Source: Crossaster papposus (taxonomy: Eukaryota; Echinodermata; Asteroidea; Velatida; Solasteridae). Taken from it: 64,000 nucleotides of DNA. How positions within the stretch are numbered: the stretch's first letter is position 1; every line of letters begins with the position of its first letter. The position numbers and the translations under genes were made by a program. The notes below the pieces were generated by a model. The model was not told where the DNA came from. It worked only from the letters and a program-made list of their open reading frames with translations, and ran no database searches. Location of the stretch: assembly GCA_037893245.1 (NCBI GenBank), contig JBAIAA010000652.1, forward strand, positions 310,001-374,000, given 5' to 3'. Shown here piece after piece: positions 14,392-29,400 of the stretch.

Positions 14392-17300
14392 AACTCGAGG
14401 GCTTGTTCCCACATCAGGTGTTTATTTCTACTGCACACTTCTTTCCCTTTACATATTTAACTCGAGGGCTTGTTCCCACATCAGGTGTTTATTTCTACTG
14501 CACACTTCTTTCCCTTTACATATTTAACTCGAGGGCTTGTTCCCACATCAGGTGTTTATTTCTACTGCACACTCCTTTCCCTTTACATAATAATAAATGT
14601 GAGTTTGTTTTGTTATCAGATCAAATTGATTTTTTTAAGATTTGGTCTACAATCGGCATATCCCTACTACTACATATTTAACTCGATGGCTTGTTCCCAC
14701 ATCAGGTGTTTATTTCTACTGCACACTTCTTTCCCTTTACATAATAATAAATGTGAGTTTGTTTTGTTATCAGATCAAATTGAGTTTTTTAAGATTTGGT
14801 CTACAATCGGCATATCTCTACTACTACATATTTAACTCGAGGGCTTGTTCCCACATCAGGTGTTTATTTCTACTGCACACTTCTTTCCCTTTACATATTT
14901 AACTCGAGGGCTTGTTCCCACATCAGGTGTTTATTTCTACTGCACTCTTCTTTCCCTTTACATAATAATAAATGTGAGTTTGTTTTGTTATCAGATCAAA
15001 TTGAGTTTTTTAAGATTTGGTCTACAATCGGCATATCCCTACTACTACATATTTAACTCGAGGGCTTGTTCCCACATGAGGTGTTTATTTCTACTGCACA
15101 CTTCTTTCCCTTTACATAATAATAAATGTGAGTTTGTTTTGTTATCAGATCAAATTGAGTTTTTTAAGATTTGGTCTACAATCGGCATATCCCTACTACT
15201 ACATATTTAAGATTTGGTCTACAATCGGCATATCCCTATTACTACATATTTAAGATTTGGTCTACAATCGGCATATCCCTACTACTACATATTTAAGATT
15301 TGGTATACAATCGGCATATCCCTACTACTACATATTTAACTCGAGGGCTTGTTCCCACATCAGGTGTTTATTTCTACTGCACACTTCTTTCCCTTTACAT
15401 ATTTAACTCGAGGGCTTGTTCCCACATCAGGTGTTTATTTCTACTGCACACTCCTTTCCCTTTACATAATAATAAATGTGAGTTTGTTTTGTTATCAGAT
15501 CAAATTGAGTTTTTTAAGATTTGGTCTACAATCGGCATATCCCTACTACTACATATTTAAGATTTGGTCTACAATCGGCATATCCCTACTACTACATATT
15601 TAAGATTTGGTCTACAATCGGCATATCCCTACTACTACATATTTAAGATTTGGTCTACAATCGGCATATCCCTACTACTACATATTTAAGATTTGGTCTA
15701 CAATCGGCATATCCCTACTACTACATATTTAAGATTTGGTCTACAATCGGCATATCCCTACTACTACATATTTAAGATTTGGTCTACAATCGGCATATCC
15801 CTACTACTACATATTTAAGATTTGGTCTACAATCGGCATATCCCTACTACTACATATTTAAGATTTGGTCTACAATCGGCATATCCCTACTACTACATAT
15901 TTAAGATTTGGTCTACAATCGGCATATCCCTACTACTACATATTTAACTCGAGGGCTTGTTCCCACATCAGGTGTTTATTTCTACTGCACACTTCTTTCC
16001 CTTTACATATTTAACTCGAGGGCTTGTTCCCACATCAGGTGTTTATTTCTACTGCACACTTCTTTCCCTTTACATATTTAACTCGAGGGCTTGTTCCCAC
16101 ATCAGGTGTTTATTTCTACTGCACACTCCTTTCCCTTTACATAATAATAAATGTGAGTTTGTTTTGTTATCAGATCAAATTGATTTTTTTAAGATTTGGT
16201 CTACAATCGGCATATCCCTACTACTACATATTTAACTCGATGGCTTGTTCCCACATCAGGTGTTTATTTCTACTGCACACTTCTTTCCCTTTACATAATA
16301 ATAAATGTGAGTTTGTTTTGTTATCAGATCAAATTGAGTTTTTTAAGATTTGGTCTACAATCGGCATATCCCTACTACTACATATTTAACTCGAGGGCTT
16401 GTTCCCACATCAGGTGTTTATTTCTACTGCACACTTCTTTCCCTTTACATATTTAACTCGAGGGCTTGTTCCCACATCAGGTGTTTATTTCTACTGCACT
16501 CTTCTTTCCCTTTACATAATAATAAATGTGAGTTTGTTTTGTTATCAGATCAAATTGAGTTTTTTAAGATTTGGTCTACAATCGGCATATCCCTACTACT
16601 ACATATTTAACTCGAGGGCTTGTTCCCACATGAGGTGTTTATTTCTACTGCACACTTCTTTCCCTTTACATAATAATAAATGTGAGTTTGTTTTGTTATC
16701 AGATCAAATTGAGTTTTTTAAGATTTGGTCTACAATCGGCATATCCCTACTACTACATATTTAACTCGAGGGCTTGTTCCCACATCAGGTGTTTATTTCT
16801 ACTGCACACTTCTTTCCCTTTACATATTTAACTCGAGGGCTTGTTCCCACATCAGGTGTTTATTTCTACTGCACTCTTCTTTCCCTTTACATAATAATAA
16901 ATGTGAGTTTGTTTTGTTATCAGATCAAATTGAGTTTTTTAAGATTTGGTCTACAATCGGCATATCCCTACTACTACATATTTAAGATTTGGTCTACAAT
17001 CGGCATATCCCTATTGCTACATATTTAAGATTTGGTCTACAATCGGCATATCCCTACTACTACATATTTAAGATTTGGTATACAATCGGCATATCCCTAC
17101 TACTACATATTTAACTCGAGGGCTTGTTCCCACATCAGGTGTTTATTTCTACTGCACACTTCTTTCCCTTTACATATTTAACTCGAGGGCTTGTTCCCAC
17201 ATCAGGTGTTTATTTCTACTGCACACTCCTTTCCCTTTACATAATAATAAATGTGAGTTTGTTTTGTTATCAGATCAAATTGAGTTTTTTAAGATTTGGT

Positions 17301-18840
17301 CTACAATCGGCATATCCCTACTACTACATATTTAAGATTTGGTCTACAATCGGCATATCCCTACTACTACATATTTAAGATTTGGTCTACAATCGGCATA
17401 TCCCTACTACTACATATTTAAGATTTGGTCTACAATCGGCATATCCCTACTACTACATATTTAAGATTTGGTCTACAATCGGCATATCCCTACTACTACA
17501 TATTTAAGATTTGGTCTACAATCGGCATATCCCTACTACTACATATTTAAGATTTGGTCTACAATCGGCATATCCCTACTACTACATATTTAAGATTTGG
17601 TCTACAATCGGCATATCCCTACTACTACATATTTAAGATTTGGTCTACAATCGGCATATCCCTACTACTACATATTTAAGATTTGGTCTACAATCGGCAT
17701 ATCCCTACTACTACATATTTAACTCGAGGGCTTGTTCCCACATCAGGTGTTTATTTCTACTGCACACTTCTTTCCCTTTACATATTTAACTCGAGGGCTT
17801 GTTCCCACATCAGGTGTTTATTTCTACTGCACACTTCTTTCCCTTTACATATTTAACTCGAGGGCTTGTTCCCACATCAGGTGTTTATTTCTACTGCACA
17901 CTCCTTTCCCTTTACATAATAATAAATGTGAGTTTGTTTTGTTATCAGATCAAATTGATTTTTTTAAGATTTGGTCTACAATCGGCATATCCCTACTACT
18001 ACATATTTAACTCGATGGCTTGTTCCCACATCAGGTGTTTATTTCTACTGCACACTTCTTTCCCTTTACATAATAATAAATGTGAGTTTGTTTTGTTATC
18101 AGATCAAATTGAGTTTTTTAAGATTTGGTCTACAATCGGCATATCCCTACTACTACATATTTAACTCGAGGGCTTGTTCCCACATCAGGTGTTTATTTCT
18201 ACTGCACTCTTCTTTCCCTTTACATAATAATAAATGTGAGTTTGTTTTGTTATCAGATCAAATTGAGTTTTTTAAGATTTGGTCTACAATCGGCATATCC
18301 CTACTACTACATATTTAAGATTTGGTCTACAATCGGCATATCCCTATTACTACATATTTAAGATTTGGTCTACAATCGGCATATCCCTACTACTACATAT
18401 TTAAGATTTGGTATACAATCGGCATATCCCTACTACTACATATTTAACTCGAGGGCTTGTTCCCACATCAGGTGTTTATTTCTACTGCACACTTCTTTCC
18501 CTTTACATATTTAACTCGAGGGCTTGTTCCCACATCAGGTGTTTATTTCTACTGCACACTCCTTTCCCTTTACATAATAATAAATGTGAGTTTGTTTTGT
18601 TATCAGATCAAATTGAGTTTTTTAAGATTTGGTCTACAATCGGCATATCCCTACTACTACATATTTAAGATTTGGTCTACAATCGGCATATCCCTACTAC
18701 TACATATTTAAGATTTGGTCTACAATCGGCATATCCCTACTACTACATATTTAAGATTTGGTCTACAATCGGCATATCCCTACTACTACATATTTAAGAT
18801 TTGGTCTACAATCGGCATATCCCTACTACTACATATTTAA
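14392..18840 (+). repeat. Higher-order repeat, units of about 1554 and 1775 bp, three copies
   Basis: A block starting with B-B-B-C at 14392 recurs at 15946 (offset 1554) and 17721 (offset 1775). Diagnostic spellings recur in order: ACACTCCTTTCCC, AAATTGATTTTTTTAAG, AACTCGATGGCTTG and TGCACTCTTC. The second copy is longer because an inner B-B-C-A block was duplicated; the third lacks part of the middle. The right edge is approximate. Confidence 0.82.
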
Positions 18841-19207
18841 GATTTGGTCTACAATCGGCATATCCCTACTACTACATATTTAAAGTTTGGTCTACAATCG
18901 GCATATCCCTACTACTACATATTTAAGATTTGGTCTACAATCGGCATATCCCTACTACTACATATTTAAGATTTGGTCTACAATCGGCATATCCCTACTA
19001 CTACATATTTACGATTTGGTCTACAATCGGCATATCCCTACTACTACATATTTAAGATTTGGTCTACAATCGGCATATCCCTACTACTACATATTTAACT
19101 CGAGGGCTTGTTCCCACATCAGGTGTTTATTTCTACTGCACACTTCTTTCCCTTTACATAATAATAAATGTGAGTTTGTTTTGTTATCAGATCAAATTGA
19201 GTTTTTT

Positions 19208-20804
19208 AAGATTTGGTCTACAATCGGCATATCCCTACTACTACATATTTAAGATTTGGTCTACAATCGGCATATCCCTACTACTACATATTTAAGATTT
19301 GGTCTACAATCGGCATATCCCTACTACTACATATTTAAGATTTGGCCTATAATCGGCATATCCCTACTACTACATATTTAAGATTTGGTCTACAATCGGC
19401 ATATCCCTACTACTACATATTTAAGATTTGGTCTACAATCGGCATATCCCTACTACTACATATTTAAGATTTGGTCTACAATCGGCATATCCCTACTACT
19501 ACATATTTAAGATTTGGTCTACAATCGGCATATCCCTACTACTACATATTTAAGATTTGGTCTACAATCGGCATATTCCTACTACTACATATTTAAGATT
19601 TGGTCTACAATCGGCATATCCCTACTACTACATATTTAAGATTTGGTCTACAATCGGCATATCCCTACTACTACATATTTAAGATTTGGTCTACAATCGG
19701 CATATCCCTACTACTACATATTTAAGATTTGGTCTACAATCGGCATATCCCTACTACTACTACATATTTAAGATTTGGTCTACAATCGGCATATCCCTAC
19801 TACTACATATTTAAGATTTGGTCTACAATCGGCATATCCCTACTACTTCATATTTAAGATTTGGTCTACAATCGGCATATCCCTACTACTACATATTTAA
19901 GATTTGGTCTACAATCGGCATATCCCTACTACTACATATTTAAGATTTGGTCTACAATCGGCATATCCCTACTACTACATATTTAAGATTTGGTCTACAA
20001 TCGGCATATCCCTACTACTACATATTTGAGATTTGGTCTACAATCGGCATATCCCTACTACTACATATTTAAGATTTGGTCTACAATCGGCATATCCCTA
20101 TTACTACATATTTAAGATTTGGTCTACAATCGGCATATCCCTACTACTACATATTTAAGATTTGGTCTACAATCGGCATATCCCTACTACTACATATTTA
20201 AGATTTGGTCTACAATCGGCATATCCCTACTACTACATATTTAAGATTTGGTCTACAATCGGCATATCCCTACTACTACATATTTAAGATTTGGCCTATA
20301 ATCGGCATATCCCTACTACTACATATTTAAGATTTGGTCTACAATCGGCATATCCCTACTACTACTACATATTTAAGATTTGGTCTACAATCGGCATATC
20401 CCTACTACTACATATTTAAGATTTGGTCTACAATCGGCATATCCCTACTACTACATATTTAAGATTTGGTCTACAATCGGCATATCCCTACTACTACATA
20501 TTTAAGATTTGGTCTACAATCGGCATATTCCTACTACTACATATTTAAGATTTGGTCTACAATCGGCATATCCCTACTACTACATATTTAAGATTTGGTC
20601 TACAATCGGCATATCCCTACTACTACATATTTAAGATTTGGTCTACAATCGGCATATCCCTACTACTACATATTTAAGATTTGGTCTACAATCGGCATAT
20701 CCCCACTACTACATATTTAAGATTCGGTCTACAATCGGCATATCCCTACTACTACATATTTAAGATTTGGTCTACAATCGGCATATCCCTACTACTACAT
20801 ATTT
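19208..20804 (+). repeat. Pure A run
   Basis: About 1.6 kb of 43-bp A monomers without B or C. A rare double variant GGCCTATAATCGG occurs near 19343 and again near 20290 and 21853. It marks serial block duplications that carried this monomer along. Confidence 0.88.
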
Positions 20805-23400
20805 AACTCGAGGGCTTGTTCCCACATCAGGTGTTTATTTCTACTGCACACTTCTTTCCCTTTACATATTTAACTCGAGGGCTTGTTCCCACATCAGGTG
20901 TTTATTTCTACTGCACACTTCTTTCCCTTTACATAATAATAAATGTGAGTTTGTTTTGTTATCAGATCAAATTGAGTTTTTTAAGATTTGGTCTACAATC
21001 GGCATATCCCTACTACTACATATTTAAGATTTGGTCTACAATCGGCATATCCCTACTACAACATATTTAAGATTTGGTCTACAATCGGCATATCCCTACT
21101 ACTACATATTTAAAATTTGGTCTACAATCGGCATATCCCTACTACTATATATGTAACTCGAGGGCTTGTTCCCACATCAGGTGTTTATTTCTACTGCACA
21201 CTTCTTTCCCTTTACATATTTAACTCGAGGGCTTGTTCCCACATCAGGTGTTTATTTCTACTGCACACTTCTTTCCCTTTACATAATAATAAATGTGAGT
21301 TTGTTTTGTTATCAGATCAAATTGAGTTTTTTAAGATTTGGTCTACAATCGGCATATCCCTACTACTACATATTTAAAATTTGGTCTACAATCGGCATAT
21401 CCCTACTACTACATATTTAAGATTTGGTCTACAATCGGCATATCCCTACTACTACATATTTAAGATTTGGTCTACAATCGGCATATCCCTACTACTACAT
21501 ATTTAAGATTTGGTCTACAATCGGCATATCCCTACTACTACATATTTAAGATTTGGTCTACAATCGGCATATCCCTACTACTACATATTTAAGATTTGGT
21601 CTACAATCGGCATATCCCTACTACTACATATTTAAGATTTGGTCTACAATCGGCATATCCCTACTACTACATATTTAAGATTTGGTCTACAATCGGCATA
21701 TCCCTACTACTACATATTTAAGATTTGGTCTACAATCGGCATATCCCTACTACTACATATTTAAGATTTGGTCTACAATCGGCATATCCCTACTACTACA
21801 TATTTAAGATTTGGTCTACAATCGGCATATCCCTACTACTACATATTTAAGATTTGGCCTATAATCGGCATATCCCTAATACTACATATTTAAGATTTGG
21901 TCTACAATCGGCATATCCCTACTACTACATATTTAAGATTTGGTCTACAATCGGCATATCCCTACTACTACATATTTAAGATTTGGTCTACAATCGGCAT
22001 ATCCCTACTACTACATATTTAAGATTTGGTCTACAATCGGCATATCCCTACTACTACATATTTAAGATTTGGTCTACAATCGGCATATTCCTACTACTAC
22101 ATATTTAAGATTTGGTCTACAATCGGCATATCCCTACTACTACATATTTAAGATTTGGTCTACAATCGGCATATCCCTACTACTACATATTTAAGATTTG
22201 GTCTACAATCGGCATATCCCTACTACTACATATTTAAGATTTGGTCTACAATCGGCATATCCCCACTACTACATATTTAAGATTCGGTCTACAATCGGCA
22301 TATCCCTACTACTACATATTTAAGATTTGGTCTACAATCGGCATATCCCTACTACTACATATTTAACTCGAGGGCTTGTTCCCACATCAGGTGTTTATTT
22401 CTACTGCACACTTCTTTCCCTTTACATATTTAACTCGAGGGCTTGTTCCCACATCAGGTGTTTATTTCTACTGCACACTTCTTTCCCTTTACATAATAAT
22501 AAATGTGAGTTTGTTTTGTTATCAGATCAAATTGAGTTTTTTAAGATTTGGTCTACAATCGGCATATCCCTACTACTACATATTTAAGATTTGGTCTACA
22601 ATCGGCATATCCCTACTACTACATATTTAAGATTTGGTCTACAATCGGCATATCCCTACTACTACATATTTAAGATTTGGTCTACAATCGGCATATCCCT
22701 ACTACTATATATGTAACTCGAGGGCTTGTTCCCACATCAGGTGTTTATTTCTACTGCACACTTCTTTCCCTTTACATATTTAACTCGAGGGCTTGTTCCC
22801 ACATCAGGTGTTTATTTCTACTGCACACTTCTTTCCCTTTACATAATAATAAATGTGAGTTTGTTTTGTTATCAGATCAAATTGAGTTTTTTAAGATTTG
22901 GTCTACAATCGGCATATCCCTACTACTACATATTTAAAATTTGGTCTACAATCGGCATATCCCTACTACTACATATTTAAGATTTGGTCTACAATCGGCA
23001 TATCCCTACTACTACATATTTAAGATTTGGTCTACAATCGGCATATCCCTACTACTACATATTTAAGATTTGGTCTACAATCGGCATATCCCTACTACTA
23101 CATATTTAAGATTTGGTCTACAATCGGCATATCCCTACTACTACATATTTAAGATTTGGTCTACAATCGGCATATCCCTACTACTACATATTTAAGATTT
23201 GGTCTACAATCGGCATATCCCTACTACTACATATTTAAGATTTGGTCTACAATCGGCATATCCCTACTACTACATATTTAAGATTTGGTCTACAATCGGC
23301 ATATCCCTACTACTACATATTTAAGATTTGGTCTACAATCGGCATATCCCTACTACTACATATTTAATATTTGGTCTACAATCGGCATATCCCTACTACT
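20290..23400 (+). repeat. Higher-order repeat of about 1560 bp, two copies
   Basis: The sequence from the GGCCTATAATCGG monomer through a pure A run, CATATCCCCACT, AAGATTCGGTC and two B-B-C blocks is repeated with an offset of 1560 bp. The offset is 1563 to the left of a TAC-triplet difference near 20355. The two B-B-C blocks begin at 20805 and 21155 in copy one and at 22365 and 22715 in copy two. The shared TATATATGTAACTCG junction before the second block confirms the duplication. Confidence 0.82.
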
Positions 23401-26400
23401 ACATATGTAACTCGAGGGCTTGTTCCCACATCAGGTGTTTATTTCTACTGCACACTTCTTTCCCTTTACATATTTAACTCGAGGGCTTGTTCCCACATCA
23501 GGTGTTTATTTCTACTGCACACTTCTTTCCCTTTACATAATAATAAATGTGAGTTTGTTTTGTTATCAGATCAAATTGAGTTTTTTAAGATTTGGTCTAC
23601 AATCGGCATATCCCTACTACTACATATTTAAGATTTGGTCTACAATCGGCATATCCCTACTACTACATATTTAAGATTTGGTCTACAATCGGCATATCCC
23701 TACTACTACATATTTAAGATTTGGTCTACAATCGGCATATCCCTACTACTACATATGTAACTCGAGGGCTTGTTCCCACATCAGGTGTTTATTTCTACTG
23801 CACACTTCTTTCCCTTTACATATTTAACTCGAGGGCTTGTTCCCACATCAGGTGTTTATTTCTACTGCACACTTCTTTCCCTTTACATAATAATAAATGT
23901 GAGTTTGTTTTGTTATCAGATCAAATTGAGTTTTTTAAGATTTGGTCTACAATCGGCATATCCCTACTACTACATATTTAACTCGAGGGCTTGTTCCCAC
24001 ATCAGGTGTTTATTTCTACTGCACACTTCTTTCCCTTTACATAATAATAAATGTGAGTTTGTTTTGTTATCAGATCAAATTGAGTTTTTTAAGATTTGGT
24101 CTACAATCGGCATATCCCTACTACTACATATTTAACTCGAGGGCTTGTTCCCACATCAGGTGTTTATTTCTACTGCACACTTCTTTCCCTTTACATAATT
24201 AACTCGAGGGCTTGTTACCACATCAGGTGTTTATTTCTACTGCACACTTCTTTCCCTTTACATAATAATAAATGTGAGTTTGTTTTGTTATCAGATCAAA
24301 TTGAGTTTTTTAAGATTTGGTCTACAATCGGCATATCCCTACTACTACATATTTAAGATTTGGTCTACAATCGGCATATTCCTACTACTACATATTTAAG
24401 ATTTGGTCTACAATCGGCATATCCCTACTACTACATATTTAAGATTTGGTCTACAATCGGCATATCCCTACTACTACATATTTAACGCGAGGGCTTGTTC
24501 CCACATCAGGTGTTTATTTCTACTGCACACTTCTTTCCCTTTACATATTTAACTCGAGGGCTTGTTCCCACATCAGGTGTTTATTTCTACTGCACACTTC
24601 TTTCCCTTTACATAATAATAAATGTGAGTTTGTTTTGTTATCAGATCAAATTGAGTTTTTTAAGATTTGGTCTACAATCGGCATATCCCTACTACTACAT
24701 ATTTAAGATTTGGTCTACAATCGGCATATCCCTACTACTACATTTTTAAGATTTGGTCTACAATCGGCATATCCCTACTACTACATATTTAAGATTTGGT
24801 CTACAATCGGCATATCCCTACTACTACATATGTAACTCGAGGGCTTGTTCCCACATCAGGTGTTTATTTATACTGCACACTTCTTTCCCTTTACATAATA
24901 ATAAATGTGAGTTTGTTTTGTTATCAGATCAAATTGAGTTTTTTAAGATTTGGTCTACAATCGGCATATCCCTACTACTACATATTTAACTCGAGGGCTT
25001 GTTCCTACATCAGGTGTTTATTTCTACTGCACACTTCTTTCCCTTTACATAATAATAAATGTGAGTTTGTTTTGTTATCAGATCAAATTGAGTTTTTTAA
25101 GATTTGGTCTACAATCGGCATATCCCTACTACTACATATTTATGATTTGGTCTACAATCGGCATATCCCTACTACTACATATTTAAGATTTGGTCTACAA
25201 TCGGCATATCCCTACTACTACATATTTAACTCGAGGGCTTGTTCCCACATCAGGTGTTTATTTTTACTGCACACTTCTTTCCCTTTACATATTTAACTCG
25301 AGGGCTTGTTCCCACATCAGGTGTTTATTTCTACTGCACACTTCTTTCCCTTTACATAATAATAAATGTGAGTTTGTTTTGTTATCAGATCAAATTGAGT
25401 TTTTTAAGATTTGGTCTACAATCGGCATATCCCTACTACTACATATTTAAGATTTGGTCTACAATCGGCATATCCCTACTACTACATATTTAAGATTTGG
25501 TCTACAATCGGCATATCCCTACTACTACATATTTAAGATTTGGTCTACAATCGGCATATCCCTACTACTACATATTTAAGATTTGGTCTACAATCGGCAT
25601 ATCCCTACTACTACATATTTAAGAGTTGGTCTACAATCGGCATATCCCTACTACTACATATTTAAGATTTGGTCTACAATCGGCATATCCCTACTACTAC
25701 ATATTTAAGATTTGGTCTACAATCGGCATATCCCTACTACTACATATTTAAGATTTGGTCTACAATCGGCATATCCCTACTACTACATATTTAAGATTTG
25801 GTCTACAATCGGCATATCCCTACTACTACATATTTAAGATTTGGTCTACAATCGGCATATCCCTACTACTACATATTTAAGATTTGGTCTACAATCGGCA
25901 TATCCCCACTACTACATATTTAAGATTTGGTCTACAATCGGCATATCCCTACTACTACATATTTAAGATTTGGTCTACAATCGGCATATCCCTACTACTA
26001 CATATTTAACTCGAGGGCTTGTTCCCACATCAGGTGTTTATTTCTACTGCACACTTCTTTCCCTTTACATATTTAACTCGAGGGCTTGTTCCCACATCAG
26101 GTGTTTATTTCTACTGCACACTCCTTTCCCTTTACATAATAATAAATGTGAGTTTGTTTTGTTATCAGATCAAATTGAGTTTTTTAAGATTTGGTCTACA
26201 ATCGGCATATCCCTACTACTACATATTTAAGATTTGGTCTACAATCGGCATATCCCTACTACTACATATTTAAGATTTGGTCTACAATCGGCATATCCCT
26301 ACTACTACATATGTAACTCGAGGGCTTGTTCCCACATCAGGTGTTTATTTCTACTGCACACTTCTTTCCCTTTACATATTTAACTCGAGGGCTTGTTCCC

Positions 26401-29400
26401 ACATCAGGTGTTTATTTCCACTGCACACTTCTTTCCCTTTACATAATAATAAATGTGAGTTTGTTTTGTTATCAGATCAAATTGAGTTTTTTAAGATTTG
26501 GTCTACAATCGGCATATCCCTACTACTACATATTTAAAATTTGGTCTACAATCGGCATATCCCTACTACTACATATTTAAGATTTGGTCTACAATCGGCA
26601 TATCCCTACTACTACATATTTAAGATTTGGTCTACAATCGGCATATCCCTACTACTACATATTTAATTCGAGGGCTTGTTCCCACATCAGGTGTTTATTT
26701 CTACTGCACACTTCTTTCCCTTTACATATTTAACTCGAGGGCTTGTTCCCACATCAGGTGTTTATTTCCACTGCACACTTCTTTCCCTTTACATAATAAT
26801 AAATGTGAGTTTGTTTTGTTATCAGATCAAATTGATTTTTTTAAGATTTGGTCTACAATCGGCATATCCCTACTACTACATATTTAACTCGAGGGCTTGT
26901 TCCCACATCAGGTGTTTATTTCTACTGCACACTTCTTTCCCTTTACATAATAATAAATGTGAGTTTGTTTTGTTATCAGATCAAATTGAGTGTTTTAAGA
27001 TTTGGTCTACAATCGGCATATCCCTACTACTACATATTTAACTCGAGGGCTTGTTCCCACATCAGGTGTTTATTTCTACTGCACACTTCTTTCCCTTTAC
27101 ATATTTAACTCGAGGGCTTGTTCCCACATCAGGTGTTTATTTATACTGCACACTTCTTTCCCTTTACATAATAATAAATGTGAGTTTGTTTTGTTATCAG
27201 ATCAAATTAATTTTTTTAAGATTTGGTCTACAATCGGCATATCTCTACTACTACATATTTAACTCGAGGGCTTGTTCCCACATCAGGTGTTTATTTCTAC
27301 TGCACACTTCTTTCCCTTTACATAATAATAAATGTGAGTTTGTTTTGTTATCAGATCAAATTGAGTTTTTTAAGATTTGGTTTACAATCGGCATATCCCT
27401 ACTACTACATATTTAAGATTTGGTCTACAATCGGCATATCCCTACTACTACATATTTAAGATTTGGTCTACAATCGGCATATCCCTACTACTACATATTT
27501 AACTCGAGGGCTTGTTCCCACATCATGTGTTTATTTTTACTGCACACTTCTTTCCCTTTACATATTTAACTCGAGGGCTTGTTCCCACATCAGGTGTTTA
27601 TTTCTACTGCACACTTCTTTCCCTTTACATAATAATAAATGTGAGTTTGTTTTGTTATCAGATCAAATTGAGTTTTTTAAGATTTGGTCTACAATCGGCA
27701 TATCCCTACTACTACATATTTAACTCGAGGGCTTGTTCCCACATCAGGTGTTTATTTCTACTGCACACTTCTTTCCCTTTACATATTTAACTCGAGGGCT
27801 TGTTCCCACATCAGGTGTTTATTTATACTGCACACTTCTTTCCCTTTACATAATAATAAATGTGAGTTTGTTTTGTTATCAGATCAAATTGAGTTTTTTA
27901 AGATTTGGTCTACAATCGGCATATCCCTACTACTACATATTTAACTCGAGGGCTTGTTCCCACATCAGGTGTTTATTTCTACTGCACACTTCTTTCCCTT
28001 TACATAATAATAAATGTGAGTTTGTTTTGTTATCAGATCAAATTGAGTTTTTTAAGATTTGGTCTACAATCGGCATATCCCTACTACTACATATTTAAGA
28101 TTTGGTCTACAATCGGCATATCCCTACTACTACATATTTAAGATTTGGTCTACAATCGGCATATCCCTACTACTACATATTTAACTCGAGGGCTTGTTCC
28201 CACATCAGGTGTGTATTTTTACTGCACACTTCTTTCCCTTTACATATTTAACTCGAGGGCTTGTTCCCACATCAGGTGTTTATTTCTACTGCACACTTCT
28301 TTCCCTTTACATAATAATAAATGTGAGTTTGTTTTGTTATCAGATCAAATTGAGTTTTTTAAGATTTGGTCTACAATCGGCATATCCCTACTACTACATA
28401 TTTAAGATTTGGTCTACAATCGGCATATCCCTACTACTACATATTTAAGATTTGGTCTACAATCGGCATATCCCTACTACTACATATTTAAGATTTGGTC
28501 TACAATCGGCATATCCCTACTACTACATATTTAACTCGAGGGCTTGTTCCCACATCAGGTGTTTATTTATACTGCACACTTCTTTCCCTTTACATAATAC
28601 TAAATGTGAGTTTGTTTTGTTATCAGATCAAATTGAGTTTTTTAAGATTTGGTCTACAATCGGCATATCCCTACTACTACATATTTAAGATTTGGTCTAC
28701 AATCGGCATATCCCTACTACTACATATTTAAGATGTGGTCTACAATCGGCATATCCCTACTACTACATATTTAACTCGAGGGCTTGTTCCCACATCATGT
28801 GTTTATTTTTACTGCACACTTCTTTCCCTTTACATATTTAACTCGAGGGCTTGTTCCCACATCAGGTGTTTATTTCTACTGCACACTTCTTTCCCTTTAC
28901 ATAATAATAAATGTGAGTTTGTTTTGTTATCAGATCAAATTGAGTTTTTTAAGATTTGGTCTACAATCGGCATATCCCTACTACTACATATTTAACTCGA
29001 GGGCTTGTTCCCACATCAGGTGTTTATTTCTACTGCACACTTCTTTCCCTTTACATATTTAACTCGAGAGCTTGTTCCCACATCAGGTGTTTATTTATAC
29101 TGCACACTTCTTTCCCTTTACATAATAATAAATGTGAGTTTGTTTTGTTATCAGATCAAATTGAGTTTTTTAAGATTTGGTCTACAATCGGCATATCCCT
29201 ACTACTACATATTTAACTCGAGGGCTTGTTCCCACATCAGGTGTTTATTTCTACTGCACACTTCTTTCCCTTTACATAATAATAAATGTGAGTTTGTTTT
29301 GTTATCAGATCAAATTGAGTTTTTTAAGATTTGGTCTACAATCGGCATATCCCTACTACTACTACATATTTAAGATTTGGTCTACAATCGGCATATCCCT

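Larger units (their letters stand above)
11492..19207 (+). repeat. B-rich part of the satellite
   Basis: Here B words come in tandem runs of two, three or four before each C, and A runs are shorter. B-B-C and single B-C blocks alternate with as few as one A between them. Pure A runs remain at about 12787-13777, 15516-15945 and 17291-17720. The change from the A-dominated part is abrupt at 11492. Confidence 0.88.
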
